Source: Pseudofrankia inefficax (GTDB lineage: Bacteria > Actinomycetota > Actinomycetes > Frankiales > Frankiaceae). Taken from it: 64,000 nt of DNA. Position 1 is the stretch's first letter. The number at the start of each line of letters is the position of its first letter. The stretch covers positions 5,828,001 through 5,892,000 of the forward strand of contig NC_014666.1 of the NCBI RefSeq assembly GCF_000166135.1. Direction: 5' to 3'. The notes below the pieces were generated by a model. That model saw only the letters and a list, made by a program, of their open reading frames with translations. It had not been told where the DNA came from and searched no databases. The position numbers were made by a program, and so were the translations under genes. Of this stretch, positions 1 through 7,642 are shown in pieces.

Positions 1-333
1 GAGCATCGAGCGGCTGGCCATGAACTCGGTGACCAGGGTGCCCACCTGGGCGTGCGCCCGGACGAGGTGCTCGTGCTGGCGGATCAGCTGCTCGTGCCGG
101 TCCTGGATGAGCTGCGCCAGTGGCGCCTCGGGGTGGACGGCCAGCAGGTGACCGGGCCGGTTGACGTCCGGCACGAGCAGGGACAGGGTGATCAGCCGGT
201 CGCGAGCGGCCGCGACCAGCGCCGTCGGCTGGCCGAGGCTGTCGCTGACTGCCTGGATGTCGAGGTCCTCGTCGCGCAGCCACAGCCGATAGGCGGCTTG
301 GGTCACGTCGTCCAGGCCCAGCAGATCTAGCAC
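1..333 (-). CDS. LuxR/TrmB-like HTH transcriptional regulator, N-terminal fragment
   Basis: The frame is open from a GTG at 333-331 to the window edge, giving 111 residues; the rest lies outside. The start is supported by GGAGG five bases upstream of the GTG. The residues show a small winged-helix-like N-terminus (a leucine-rich helix, a helix containing DEDLDIQAVSDSLGQP, then ALVAAARDRLITLSLL), followed by a long polar helix (QLIQDRHEQLIRQHEHLVRAH). This arrangement resembles the TrmB-like N-terminus of large actinobacterial LuxR-family regulators, whose C-terminal HTH would lie beyond base 1. It follows the conservon GTPase gene on the same strand after a 284-bp gap, so it is probably a separate unit. 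The family call rests on overall pattern only. Confidence 0.6.
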   Translation of the reverse strand, partial: MLDLLGLDDVTQAAYRLWLRDEDLDIQAVSDSLGQPTALVAAARDRLITLSLLVPDVNRPGHLLAVHPEAPLAQLIQDRHEQLIRQHEHLVRAHAQVGTLVTEFMASRSML

Positions 334-588
334 GTGCTCCTCCGACCGGTCACCGACCGCTGGCAAGGCCGACCGGATCACCCGGCGGCCCCCACCGGCC
401 CTGACGCCGCCCCCTTCGACGTCCAAGCCCTGCGCTCGTGGAACAGCTGCGCCTGGCGCGCGCCGGCCCGCTCATCGGGCCGCGCACGGCCGAGGGCGAG
501 CAGGTCGGCGCTCCAGGCGGCTGGCCGGTGCCCCGCGGTGCCGCGGCCGAGGCTCCCACCTCGACCACGCCACCGCGACGGCGCCGGA

Positions 589-624
589 CCCTGCCTCGCT
601 CAGGTGCCCTGCCTCGCTCAGGTG
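589..624. repeat. 18-bp perfect tandem duplication at the 3' end of the GTPase gene
   Basis: The unit CCCTGCCTCGCTCAGGTG occurs twice in direct succession (589-606 and 607-624). The second copy carries the stop codon of the GTPase gene (minus strand, 620-618). It is therefore a recent duplication at the end of the coding sequence and its 3' flank. Confidence 0.85.
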
Positions 625-1244
625 CCCGCGAGGTCGTGCTCCCGGTTCTCCGACGCGACCACGTCCAGCGCGTGCCGCACGAGGGCGACCAGCGTCTGGC
701 GGACGGACTCGCGCCGCCGGGCGTCGCACATCACGACCGGCCGGTTCGACTCGAGGTCGAGGGCCTTGCGCACGTCGGCGACCTCGTACCGCTTGGCGCC
801 GTCGAACTGGTTCAGCGCGATCAGGAACGGGATGTCCCGCTCCTCGAAATAGTCGATCGCGGGGAAGGAGTCCGCCAGCCTGCGGGTGTCGACCAGCACC
901 ACGGCGCCGATCGCGCCGAGCACCAGCTCGTCCCACATGAACCAGAAGCGGTCCTGCCCCGGCGTGCCGAACAGGTAGAGGATGACGCTGTCGAGCAGGC
1001 TGATCCGGCCGAAGTCCATGGCCACGGTGGTGGTGGTCTTGCCGCCCACGGCCGACGTGTCGTCGATGCCGATGCTGGCGGAGGTCATCGCCGCCTCCGT
1101 CGTCAGCGGGGTGATCTCGCTGACGGAGCCCACGAAGGTTGTCTTGCCCACCCCGAACCCACCGGCAATGATGATCTTTACCGGACTCGGGGATGGGGCG
1201 CCGTCATTCCTCGGCGCCCTCGCGTTAGAGGGCCTGTAGTCCAT
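618..1244 (-). CDS. Conservon GTP/ATP-binding protein (CvnD-like)
   Basis: A 208-residue Ras-like P-loop GTPase of the kind found as the fourth member of actinobacterial conservons. Motifs visible: G1 GGFGVGKTTF near residues 27-36; a G3-like segment ending in LFGTPGQDRF near residue 95; G4 as NQFD near residue 140, in place of the usual NKxD. Its start overlaps the end of the DUF742 gene by 20 bases, so translation is probably coupled. In studied conservons the GTPase works with the roadblock and DUF742 proteins downstream of a membrane histidine kinase. A cytochrome P450 often follows in streptomycete conservons; here the next gene is a regulator instead. Confidence 0.9.
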   Translation of the reverse strand: MDYRPSNARAPRNDGAPSPSPVKIIIAGGFGVGKTTFVGSVSEITPLTTEAAMTSASIGIDDTSAVGGKTTTTVAMDFGRISLLDSVILYLFGTPGQDRFWFMWDELVLGAIGAVVLVDTRRLADSFPAIDYFEERDIPFLIALNQFDGAKRYEVADVRKALDLESNRPVVMCDARRRESVRQTLVALVRHALDVVASENREHDLAGT

Positions 1245-1597
1245 CGAGCACCTTCTCGATCAGTGCCTGGTCGGGCCGGTTCGTAGGTCGTGCTGGCCGG
1301 TGCACCGTGACGAGTCCCGCGTCGAGCATGTCTCCGACGAGGACTCTGACCACACCGACCGGAATGTTCAGCCGGGCGGAAATCTCCACAATGGACTGCA
1401 GCCGCAGGCAGAGCGCCGCGATGGCGCGCTGCTCGGGGTCGAGCGAACTTGCCGCGGCCCGGCCGTGCGACGTCGTCGTAACCAGGGCGACCAGCTCGAG
1501 CGAGCCCTTGTTGGGCCTGGTACGTCCCCCCGGTGACCGCATAGGGACGTACGACAGGCCCGGCCTCGTCGTCGAACCACTCCTCGTCTCGCGACAC
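1225..1597 (-). CDS. DUF742 protein (CvnC-like), interrupted by a frameshift in a six-base homopolymer
   Basis: The family N-terminus (EEWFDDEAGPVVRPYAVTGG) is encoded in one frame from a GTG at 1597 with AGGAGA six bases upstream. The rest (RTRPNKGSLELVALV through the winged-helix segment ARLNIPVGVVRVLVGDML) is in another frame ending at 1225. The two halves meet at a run of six C on the plus strand (1526-1531); removing one base restores a continuous GG-RTRP junction as expected for DUF742. The 105-residue downstream piece alone has an internal ATG at 1542 but no visible ribosome binding site. This could be an assembly error, a real frameshift mutation, or slippage-dependent expression. DUF742 proteins partner the roadblock protein and GTPase. 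Confidence 0.8.
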
Positions 1598-1649
1598 TCC
1601 GACTCTCCTGCCTGACAATTCCCGGTTCCTGCCTCGGATGCCTCAGCAC

Positions 1650-2069
1650 TCAGATGGGCAGAGCGGCCTGCATCTCGGCACGCAGCTCCGGCGTGAGGAA
1701 CTCGCCCACCCGGGTGACCAGGAGGGCCATCTCGTAGGCGATCAGACCGATATCCGCGCCGGGGCTCGACAGGATCGCCATGCAGGCCCCGTCACCGACG
1801 GCCGTGACGAACAGGAAGCCCTGCTCCATCTCGACGATGGTCTGCCTGACGCTCCCCCCACCGAAGAAACGCCCCGCGCCGCGGGCCAGGCTGTTGAAGC
1901 CCGACGCGACGGCGGCCAGCTGGTCCGCCGTTGCCCGGTCCATTCCCGCCGACGTGGCGAGAAGCAGACCGTCCGAGGAAAGCGCGATCGCGTAGGTGAC
2001 CTCAGGCACCTTCTTCACGAGGTTGTTGAGCAGCCAGCTCATGTTCTCGGACGGCCCAACCGGGCTCAT
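1650..2069 (-). CDS. Roadblock/LC7 domain protein (CvnB-like)
   Basis: A 139-residue single-domain roadblock/LC7 protein. The family core is clear: LNNLVKKVPEVTYAIALSSDGLLLA near the start and FLFVTAVGDGACMAILSS in the second half. Such proteins regulate Ras-like GTPases; here the partner is encoded two genes downstream. The ATG overlaps the TGA of the kinase gene (TGATG), a tight coupling typical of conservons. It is followed by a 52-bp gap before the DUF742 reading frame. Confidence 0.92.
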   Translation of the reverse strand: MSPVGPSENMSWLLNNLVKKVPEVTYAIALSSDGLLLATSAGMDRATADQLAAVASGFNSLARGAGRFFGGGSVRQTIVEMEQGFLFVTAVGDGACMAILSSPGADIGLIAYEMALLVTRVGEFLTPELRAEMQAALPI

Positions 2070-4960
2070 CAGGTCACCTTCCTCTGATCGTCACCGTCAC
2101 TGGAACCCTGTCCGTCCGCCAGGCCCCGACCGAAGTTGGACTGGAAGGACGACATCATCGACCGGATCTCCTCCGGAGAACGGGGCCCGGCCACGACCGA
2201 CGGCGGCCGGACCGGCTGCGGGCCGTCCCGGCGCAGCTCGGGCGCGAGGTTGGCCCGCCGCATCCGGCGCGGCAGGCCGACCTCGGTCGTCGGCGCCGGT
2301 GCGGCCTGGGCCGGCCGCGGGCGGGCTGGGCCGCCGGGCGCGTAGCCGGCGGCCGGGGTGACCGGCCCGAACGGTTCGGGCCGCGCCGGTGGGGCGCCGG
2401 CGCCCGGCTGCTGGTGACGCGGCGAGGTCCGGCTGGGCAGGTCCACGCCGAACCGCGACTCGGGCGAGCCGCTCAGGGGGTTCTGCGGCGGGGTCACGGG
2501 CGCGCTGTAGGCGGTGGTCGGAGAGGAATAGGGCGGCGCGGCGGCCGGGCCAGGGGCCGAGGGACCCAGCAACGGGTCGTCACCGGTGGCCGGGCCGGCG
2601 ATCTGCCGGCGCGGCCGGTCCGCGATGAACCAGCTCGACCGGACGGTGGCGAACACCGGCAGGTCGTCGAGCAGCGGCTCGTCGTCACCCGGGCGGGGCG
2701 GCGTCACCCCGAACATGGCCCGGGGCCCGGTGTCCTCCAGGGCCATCGGCGGGATCGGCGGGGCAGGGTCGGTCATCCGCGGCGGGGCCGGGAGGTCGTC
2801 CGGCGACAGGGTGCCCGCCGCGGCCGGCAGCGCGAGCGTCCCCGACGGCGGGCCCGAGCGGGTGCCGAAGCCGGTCGTCGGCGGGTCGATCTCGTCGGCC
2901 AGGCCGCCACCCAGCGGGGCGCCCGGCGGCAGGGCCAGCATCGGCGCGCTGAAGTCGAGCGGCTCGGTGTCGGAGGCGACCGGCCGGCCGCCGACCGCGG
3001 CGAACTCGCGGGCGTCGTCGTGGCCGGCCGGCGTGCCCGGCACCGCGTCGATCGGGGTGTCGCCGTCGGCCACCCGCAGCAGCGGGCCCGGGATCAGGAC
3101 GATCGCCATCGTGCCGCCGTACGGCGAGGTCCGCAGCCGGACCTTGATGCTGTGCCGCTCGGCCAGCCGGCCGACGACGAACAGGCCGAGCCGCTCGGAG
3201 GTGGTCAGGTCGAACGGCGGCGGGTTCTCCAGCCGGTCGTTGATGGCCTTGAACTCGGACGAGTTCATGCCCAGGCCGCGGTCCTCGATCTCGATCGCGA
3301 AGCCGTTCGAGACCTCGTGGCCGGTCACGTGCACCGGGGTGTGCGGCGGGGAGAAGGAGGTGGCGTTCTCGATCAGCTCGGCGAGCATGTGGATCACGTC
3401 ACCGACGGCGTGGCCGCTGATCGCGCCGCCGCCGACCGGCAGCACCTTGACCCGGGTGTAGTCCTCGACCTCCGCGACGGCGCCGCGGATGACATCCTTG
3501 ATCGGGACGGGCCGGCGCCAGCCACGGGCTGGCTTGGAGCCCGACAGCACGATGAGGTCCTCGGCGTGCCGGCGCATAAGGGTCGCCAGGTGGTCGAGGC
3601 GGAAGAGCTCCTCGAGCTCGTCCGGGTCGGTCTCCTTGCGCTCCAGCGCGTCGATGACCTTCAGCTGGCGGTGGATCAGCGCCTGGCTGCGGCGGGCGAG
3701 GTTCAGGAACGTGTCCCCGATGCTCTTGCGCATCGCGGCCTGCTCGACCGCGGTGCGCACGGCGACCTCGTGCACCGTGCCGAACGCCTCGGCGAGCTGG
3801 CCGATCTCGTCGCGGGTGGTCGCGGGGACCGGGAAGTGCTCGGCGTCGAGGTCGACGGGCTCGCCCTTGTGCAGCCGCTCGACGACCTCGGGCAGCCGGT
3901 GGTTCGCGACCTCGAGCGCGCCTTCGCGCAGCCGGCGCAGCTGGCGGATCATGGGGCTGGCGACCAGCAGCGAGATCAGGACCGACAGCAGCAGGATGAG
4001 CGCGACCGCGAGGCTGGAGACCAGCGAGTCCTTGACGGCCTTGCTGGAGATCTGGCCGGACGTGGCGATCAGGTCCTCGGAGACCTGGGTCTCGACGTCG
4101 TGCATCTTCGCGATCATCAACTGCGAGGCCGTCGTCCAGTCACCGACGGCGACGTTCGGCGTCTGCCCGCCCTGCTTGGCGGTCAGGATGTCGTCGCGCA
4201 TCGAGCCGACCCGTTCGATGAGCGAGTTCGGGTTCGTCGGCAGACCGACCGCGTCCGTCAGGTACTGCTGCTGCGCCGGGGTCGCCGCCGCCGAGTACTC
4301 GTCCAGCCACGCCTGCTCCTGGCCGACCTCGATCCGGGTCTGGTCCAGCGCGCTGGAGTCGTTGAGGAAGAAGACCCGGTTGATGCCACCGGTCTGCTGG
4401 GAGAGCGCTTCCTTGGCCTGGCTGATCGCGACCAGCGCGCCCACGCCGTAGACGATGGACGTGTCCTTGCTGCCCGTCGCGACCACGCCGTCCAGACCGA
4501 GCAGCGCCGAGACCAGCGGGTCCCAGTAGGCCACGTCGCCGTTCAGGTCCATCTTCTTCTTGTCGATCGCTTCCCGGTGCGCCTTGAGCTTGCCGAGCAT
4601 GCCGTCGACGTTGGTCAGCAGGCCACCGAGCGCGCCGCGAGCGCTGCCCGGCAGCTTCGCCTCGCTGATCCGGAAGGCCTTCAGCGTCGCGTCGACCTTG
4701 GGGCGGGCCGCGTCCATGACCGCGGGCGGGCCGAGATAGTTGGACGCCGTGCGGGTGTGCGAGCCGAGGCGCTCGTTCTGGATGTCGTTGATCAGGCCGT
4801 TCACCTCAACCGAGAACGCGGCCAGCGCCTTGGTCCGCTGCGCTTCCTGCACTCGGTTGACGTTCCCCCGCACCTGTATCGCGCTGAGCACGGCAAGGGC
4901 GACCAAGGGGACGATGAGAATTACCACCAGCTTCGTTCGGATGGGCCAGTTCTGGAGCAT
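2069..4960 (-). CDS. Conservon sensor histidine kinase with nitrate-sensing-like domain (CvnA-like)
   Basis: Membrane sensor of 963 residues from an ATG at 4960 with AGAGG upstream; the open frame extends 81 codons further but without kinase-like sequence. Order of parts: membrane helix at about 10-30, an extracellular helical NIT-like sensor region, a second membrane helix at about 312-338, a HAMP linker, a helical region containing LARRSQALIHRQL, and a HATPase_c domain with the N-box ELIENATSFS near 527. The last 300 residues are a Pro/Ala/Gly-rich tail with no recognised domain. It heads the four-gene conservon and probably passes a membrane signal to the GTPase module. No response regulator is adjacent, as is usual for conservons. 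Confidence 0.88.
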   Translation of the reverse strand: MLQNWPIRTKLVVILIVPLVALAVLSAIQVRGNVNRVQEAQRTKALAAFSVEVNGLINDIQNERLGSHTRTASNYLGPPAVMDAARPKVDATLKAFRISEAKLPGSARGALGGLLTNVDGMLGKLKAHREAIDKKKMDLNGDVAYWDPLVSALLGLDGVVATGSKDTSIVYGVGALVAISQAKEALSQQTGGINRVFFLNDSSALDQTRIEVGQEQAWLDEYSAAATPAQQQYLTDAVGLPTNPNSLIERVGSMRDDILTAKQGGQTPNVAVGDWTTASQLMIAKMHDVETQVSEDLIATSGQISSKAVKDSLVSSLAVALILLLSVLISLLVASPMIRQLRRLREGALEVANHRLPEVVERLHKGEPVDLDAEHFPVPATTRDEIGQLAEAFGTVHEVAVRTAVEQAAMRKSIGDTFLNLARRSQALIHRQLKVIDALERKETDPDELEELFRLDHLATLMRRHAEDLIVLSGSKPARGWRRPVPIKDVIRGAVAEVEDYTRVKVLPVGGGAISGHAVGDVIHMLAELIENATSFSPPHTPVHVTGHEVSNGFAIEIEDRGLGMNSSEFKAINDRLENPPPFDLTTSERLGLFVVGRLAERHSIKVRLRTSPYGGTMAIVLIPGPLLRVADGDTPIDAVPGTPAGHDDAREFAAVGGRPVASDTEPLDFSAPMLALPPGAPLGGGLADEIDPPTTGFGTRSGPPSGTLALPAAAGTLSPDDLPAPPRMTDPAPPIPPMALEDTGPRAMFGVTPPRPGDDEPLLDDLPVFATVRSSWFIADRPRRQIAGPATGDDPLLGPSAPGPAAAPPYSSPTTAYSAPVTPPQNPLSGSPESRFGVDLPSRTSPRHQQPGAGAPPARPEPFGPVTPAAGYAPGGPARPRPAQAAPAPTTEVGLPRRMRRANLAPELRRDGPQPVRPPSVVAGPRSPEEIRSMMSSFQSNFGRGLADGQGSSDGDDQRKVT

Positions 4961-5224
4961 CCGGTCCTCTCGTCCGACGCCCGCGGTCAGGGCGCCTTGG
5001 CTACGGGGGTGGCCTGTAGGGCGAGTGGGCGGGTAAACGGCGGGCCGCACCGTCCGTGTATCCGCGCTCTGGCCCCACCGGGCAGCGCGAGCCGCCGAGG
5101 GGACCACGGTTTCCCCTCGGTCCCCCGTCCGCCCCCTTTGCCCGGAAGGTAGAGGGCAACTGTACTGACCCCTCGCATCCATGGGATGACGGGGGATCGG
5201 CAAGTGGCCACGGGGCGCACGGCA

Positions 5225-5252
5225 GTTGTCTCAATCGCATCGGTGAGACAAC
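5225..5252. promoter_or_regulatory. 9-bp inverted repeat, possible operator or hairpin upstream of the conservon
   Basis: GTTGTCTCA (5225-5233) and TGAGACAAC (5244-5252) are perfect reverse complements separated by 10 bases. The site lies 265 bases upstream of the kinase start. The arm length and spacing suit either a dimeric regulator site or an RNA hairpin; which one cannot be told from sequence. Confidence 0.5.
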
Positions 5253-5469
5253 ACCGTAGACCGGCCGTTTTGCCACCGATGACCTGTCGTCACACCGCGT
5301 AGCGCCACCACGCCGACCGACCATCCGCCATCGAGTCCACGCCGAGAGACCGCTTCGGCCACGACCAGAACGAAACAGACCCGCAGGTCGAACAACGCGT
5401 CGGAATGGCGAGCGGGCAGCTCTTCAGCCCGACATCCCGTTGGGCGATCGCCAAACCCGTCGGGCACAA

Positions 5470-5493
5470 CAGATTCGTTTACGGAGTAATCTG
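5470..5493. promoter_or_regulatory. Inverted repeat in an AT-richer patch
   Basis: CAGATT (5470-5475) pairs with AATCTG (5488-5493) across 12 bases, and a shorter inverted repeat TTAC-GGA-GTAA (5479-5489) lies within it. It is about 400 bases upstream of the acyl-CoA ligase. It is a candidate regulator site only. Confidence 0.35.
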
Positions 5494-5891
5494 CGTCACG
5501 TCGCAACGTCGATTGAGAGGCCCGATGCGCGTCGCGGTAGTGCTTTTTGGCATACGGCGGTAACCATCGGGAAACAGCGCCCTGGCGCCCCCGGCGAGAT
5601 GGCCAGACGGGGCCGCCGCCCCATCCCGAACTCTCCTCGGGGCGTTTACCGCCAGACCGGATCCCGGCGCCTTTCCGCCGGCCACGCACCCGTCGGCCCC
5701 GGTCCCGCCGCCGCCGGGCGTCGCCCACCGGCCGTGGCCCGTCGGCCACCGGGCGCAGGCGGCCCGCGCCGCCCGCCGGCCGCTCCGCCGAAGACAGCGG
5801 GCCGCTCCGCCGAAGGCATTGGCCCCAGATTGCATAACGTATATTCTTCTGCCGCCCACCATCGAGCCATCGCGACGAAGCGGAGTGCAGC

Positions 5892-7520
5892 ATGACGACC
5901 ACCGATCGCACTGGCATCGACGGTTCGGCCACCAACGAGGCGCCCCCGCCGACCATCCCGGCCGTCCTGGACCGAGCCGCCCGCCGCTGGCCGGCCGACG
6001 AGGCCCTGGTCGACGGCGCCACCCGCCTCACCTTCGCCCAGCTCGCCGCGGCCGCCGACGAGGCGGCTCGCGCGCTCGTCGCCAGCGGCGTCGAGCCCGG
6101 CGACCGGGTCTCGATCTGGGCGCCGAACGGCCACCGCTGGATGGTGGCCGCGCTCGGCATCTACCGGGCCGGCGCGACCCTCGTGCCGGTGAACAGCCGG
6201 TTCAAGGCCGGCGAGGCCGCGGGCCTGCTGCGCGCGACCGGCGCGAAGATCCTGTTCACCGTGACCGACTTCCTCGCGACGGACTACGCCGCGGCGATCC
6301 ACGCCGAGCCGGACCTGCCAGCCCTCGGTGAGGTCGTCGTCCTCGACGGCCCGGCCAGCCCCGCCACCACCCAGTGGGCGGACTTCGTCACCCGCGCCGC
6401 CACCGTCCCGGCCGAGGTGACCGCGGCCCGCGCGGCGGCGCTGACCGGCGACGACGTCAGCGACATCATCTTCACCTCCGGCACGACCGGGAAGCCGAAG
6501 GGCGCGATGCTCGCCCACGGCCCGTCGACCCGGCTCTACACCTCCTGGGCCGACGTCATCGGCCTCGGCCACGGGGATCGCTACCTGCTCGTCTACCCGT
6601 TCTTCCACACCGCCGGGCTGAAGGCCGGCCTGCTCGCGAGCCTGCTGGTCGGCGCGACGCTGGTCCCCTACCCGGTCTTCGACGTGCCAGCCGTGATGCG
6701 CCTGGTCGAGACCGAGAAGATCACCATGCTGCCCGGGCCCCCGGCGGTGTACCAGACGATCCTCAACAGCGACCTGACCGGCTACGACCTGTCGAGCTGG
6801 CGGCTGGCCGTCACCGGCTCGGCGGCGGTGCCGGTCGAGCTCGTCCGGCGGCTGCGGGCGGACCTGGGCCTGCGGACCGTCGTCACCGGCTACGGGCTCA
6901 CGGAGACCACCGGGACCGTCGCCATGTGCCGGCACACCGACGACCCCGAGCTGGTCTCCCGCACCTCCGGCCGGGCGCTGGACGGGATCGAGGTCCGCGT
7001 CGTCGACGACGCCGGCACCGAGGTGCCCCGCGGCGAGCCCGGCGAGATCATCGTGCGCGGCTTCAACATCATGACGGGCTACCTGGACAACCCGGCCGCG
7101 ACGGCCGAGACCATCGACGCCGACGGCTGGCTGAAGACCGGCGACATCGGCGTCATGGACGACGGCGGGAACATCGCGATCACCGACCGCAAGAAGGACA
7201 TGTTCATCGTCGGCGGCTTCAACGCCTACCCGGCGGAGATCGAGAGCATGCTGGCCGAGCACCCGGCCATCGCCCAGGTCGCCGTCGTCGGCGTCCCGGA
7301 CGAGCGGCTCGGCGAGGTCGGCATGGCCTACGTCATCCCGCGCACCGGCCAGCCGCGGCCGACCCCCGCCGAGATCATCGCGTGGTCGCGCGACCGGATG
7401 GCCAACTACAAGGCGCCCCGCTACGTCGAGGTCGTCGACGCGCTGCCGCTGAACGCCACCGGCAAGGTCGTCCGCTACGAGCTGCGCGACCGGGCGGCCG
7501 CCACCCTCCGACAGGCCTGA
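5892..7520 (+). CDS. FadD3-like acyl-CoA ligase (AMP-forming)
   Basis: A 542-residue ANL-superfamily enzyme that would activate a carboxylic acid to its CoA thioester via an acyl-adenylate. Visible motifs: the AMP-binding loop FTSGTTGKPKGAM near residues 193-205, YGLTETTG in the middle, the hinge segment LKTGDIG, KKDMFIVGGFNAYPAE in the C-terminal domain, and the catalytic lysine in NATGKVVR near the end. The order and wording of motifs are closest to FadD3, which in mycobacteria activates the HIP ring remnant of cholesterol. That substrate is an inference. GGAG seven bases upstream supports the ATG. Confidence 0.85.
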   Translation: MTTTDRTGIDGSATNEAPPPTIPAVLDRAARRWPADEALVDGATRLTFAQLAAAADEAARALVASGVEPGDRVSIWAPNGHRWMVAALGIYRAGATLVPVNSRFKAGEAAGLLRATGAKILFTVTDFLATDYAAAIHAEPDLPALGEVVVLDGPASPATTQWADFVTRAATVPAEVTAARAAALTGDDVSDIIFTSGTTGKPKGAMLAHGPSTRLYTSWADVIGLGHGDRYLLVYPFFHTAGLKAGLLASLLVGATLVPYPVFDVPAVMRLVETEKITMLPGPPAVYQTILNSDLTGYDLSSWRLAVTGSAAVPVELVRRLRADLGLRTVVTGYGLTETTGTVAMCRHTDDPELVSRTSGRALDGIEVRVVDDAGTEVPRGEPGEIIVRGFNIMTGYLDNPAATAETIDADGWLKTGDIGVMDDGGNIAITDRKKDMFIVGGFNAYPAEIESMLAEHPAIAQVAVVGVPDERLGEVGMAYVIPRTGQPRPTPAEIIAWSRDRMANYKAPRYVEVVDALPLNATGKVVRYELRDRAAATLRQA

Positions 7521-7584
7521 CCCACCGGGCAGCGTGACCCGCCCGCCGGCCCGACCCGCCGGGCGGGACCGCCTCGTCCCAGGT

Positions 7585-7622
7585 GGCGGGACCGCCGTGG
7601 CCAGGCAGACGATGAGGTCTGC
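7585..7622 (+). terminator. Two small hairpins downstream of the acyl-CoA ligase
   Basis: GGCGG-GA-CCGCC (7585-7596) and GCAGAC-GATGAG-GTCTGC (7605-7622) follow the ligase stop within 100 bases. Neither has a U-tract, as is common in high-GC actinobacteria. They could end ligase transcription or structure the leader of the next gene. Confidence 0.45.
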
Positions 7623-7642
7623 CGTGCACGGGGGGGGACGAA

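Larger units (their letters stand above)
4961..5891. other. Long divergent intergenic region with inverted repeats
   Basis: No convincing gene is seen in these 931 bases; frames open here have low-complexity, Arg-rich translations and lack family resemblance. It separates the conservon (minus) from the acyl-CoA ligase (plus), so it should hold both promoters. A somewhat AT-richer stretch lies just before the ligase (GCATAACGTATATTC near 5830-5846) and could be its promoter. Two inverted repeats are listed separately. Confidence 0.6.

Noticed and set aside
2414-5152. 912-codon plus-strand frame antisense to the conservon kinase
   Set aside because: Its translation is Arg/Gly/Asp-rich noise with no domain, and the opposite strand encodes a complete kinase with all motifs.
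5231-6160. 309-codon minus-strand frame covering the long intergenic region
   Set aside because: Half overlaps the ligase on the other strand, and the rest has no family resemblance or ribosome binding site.
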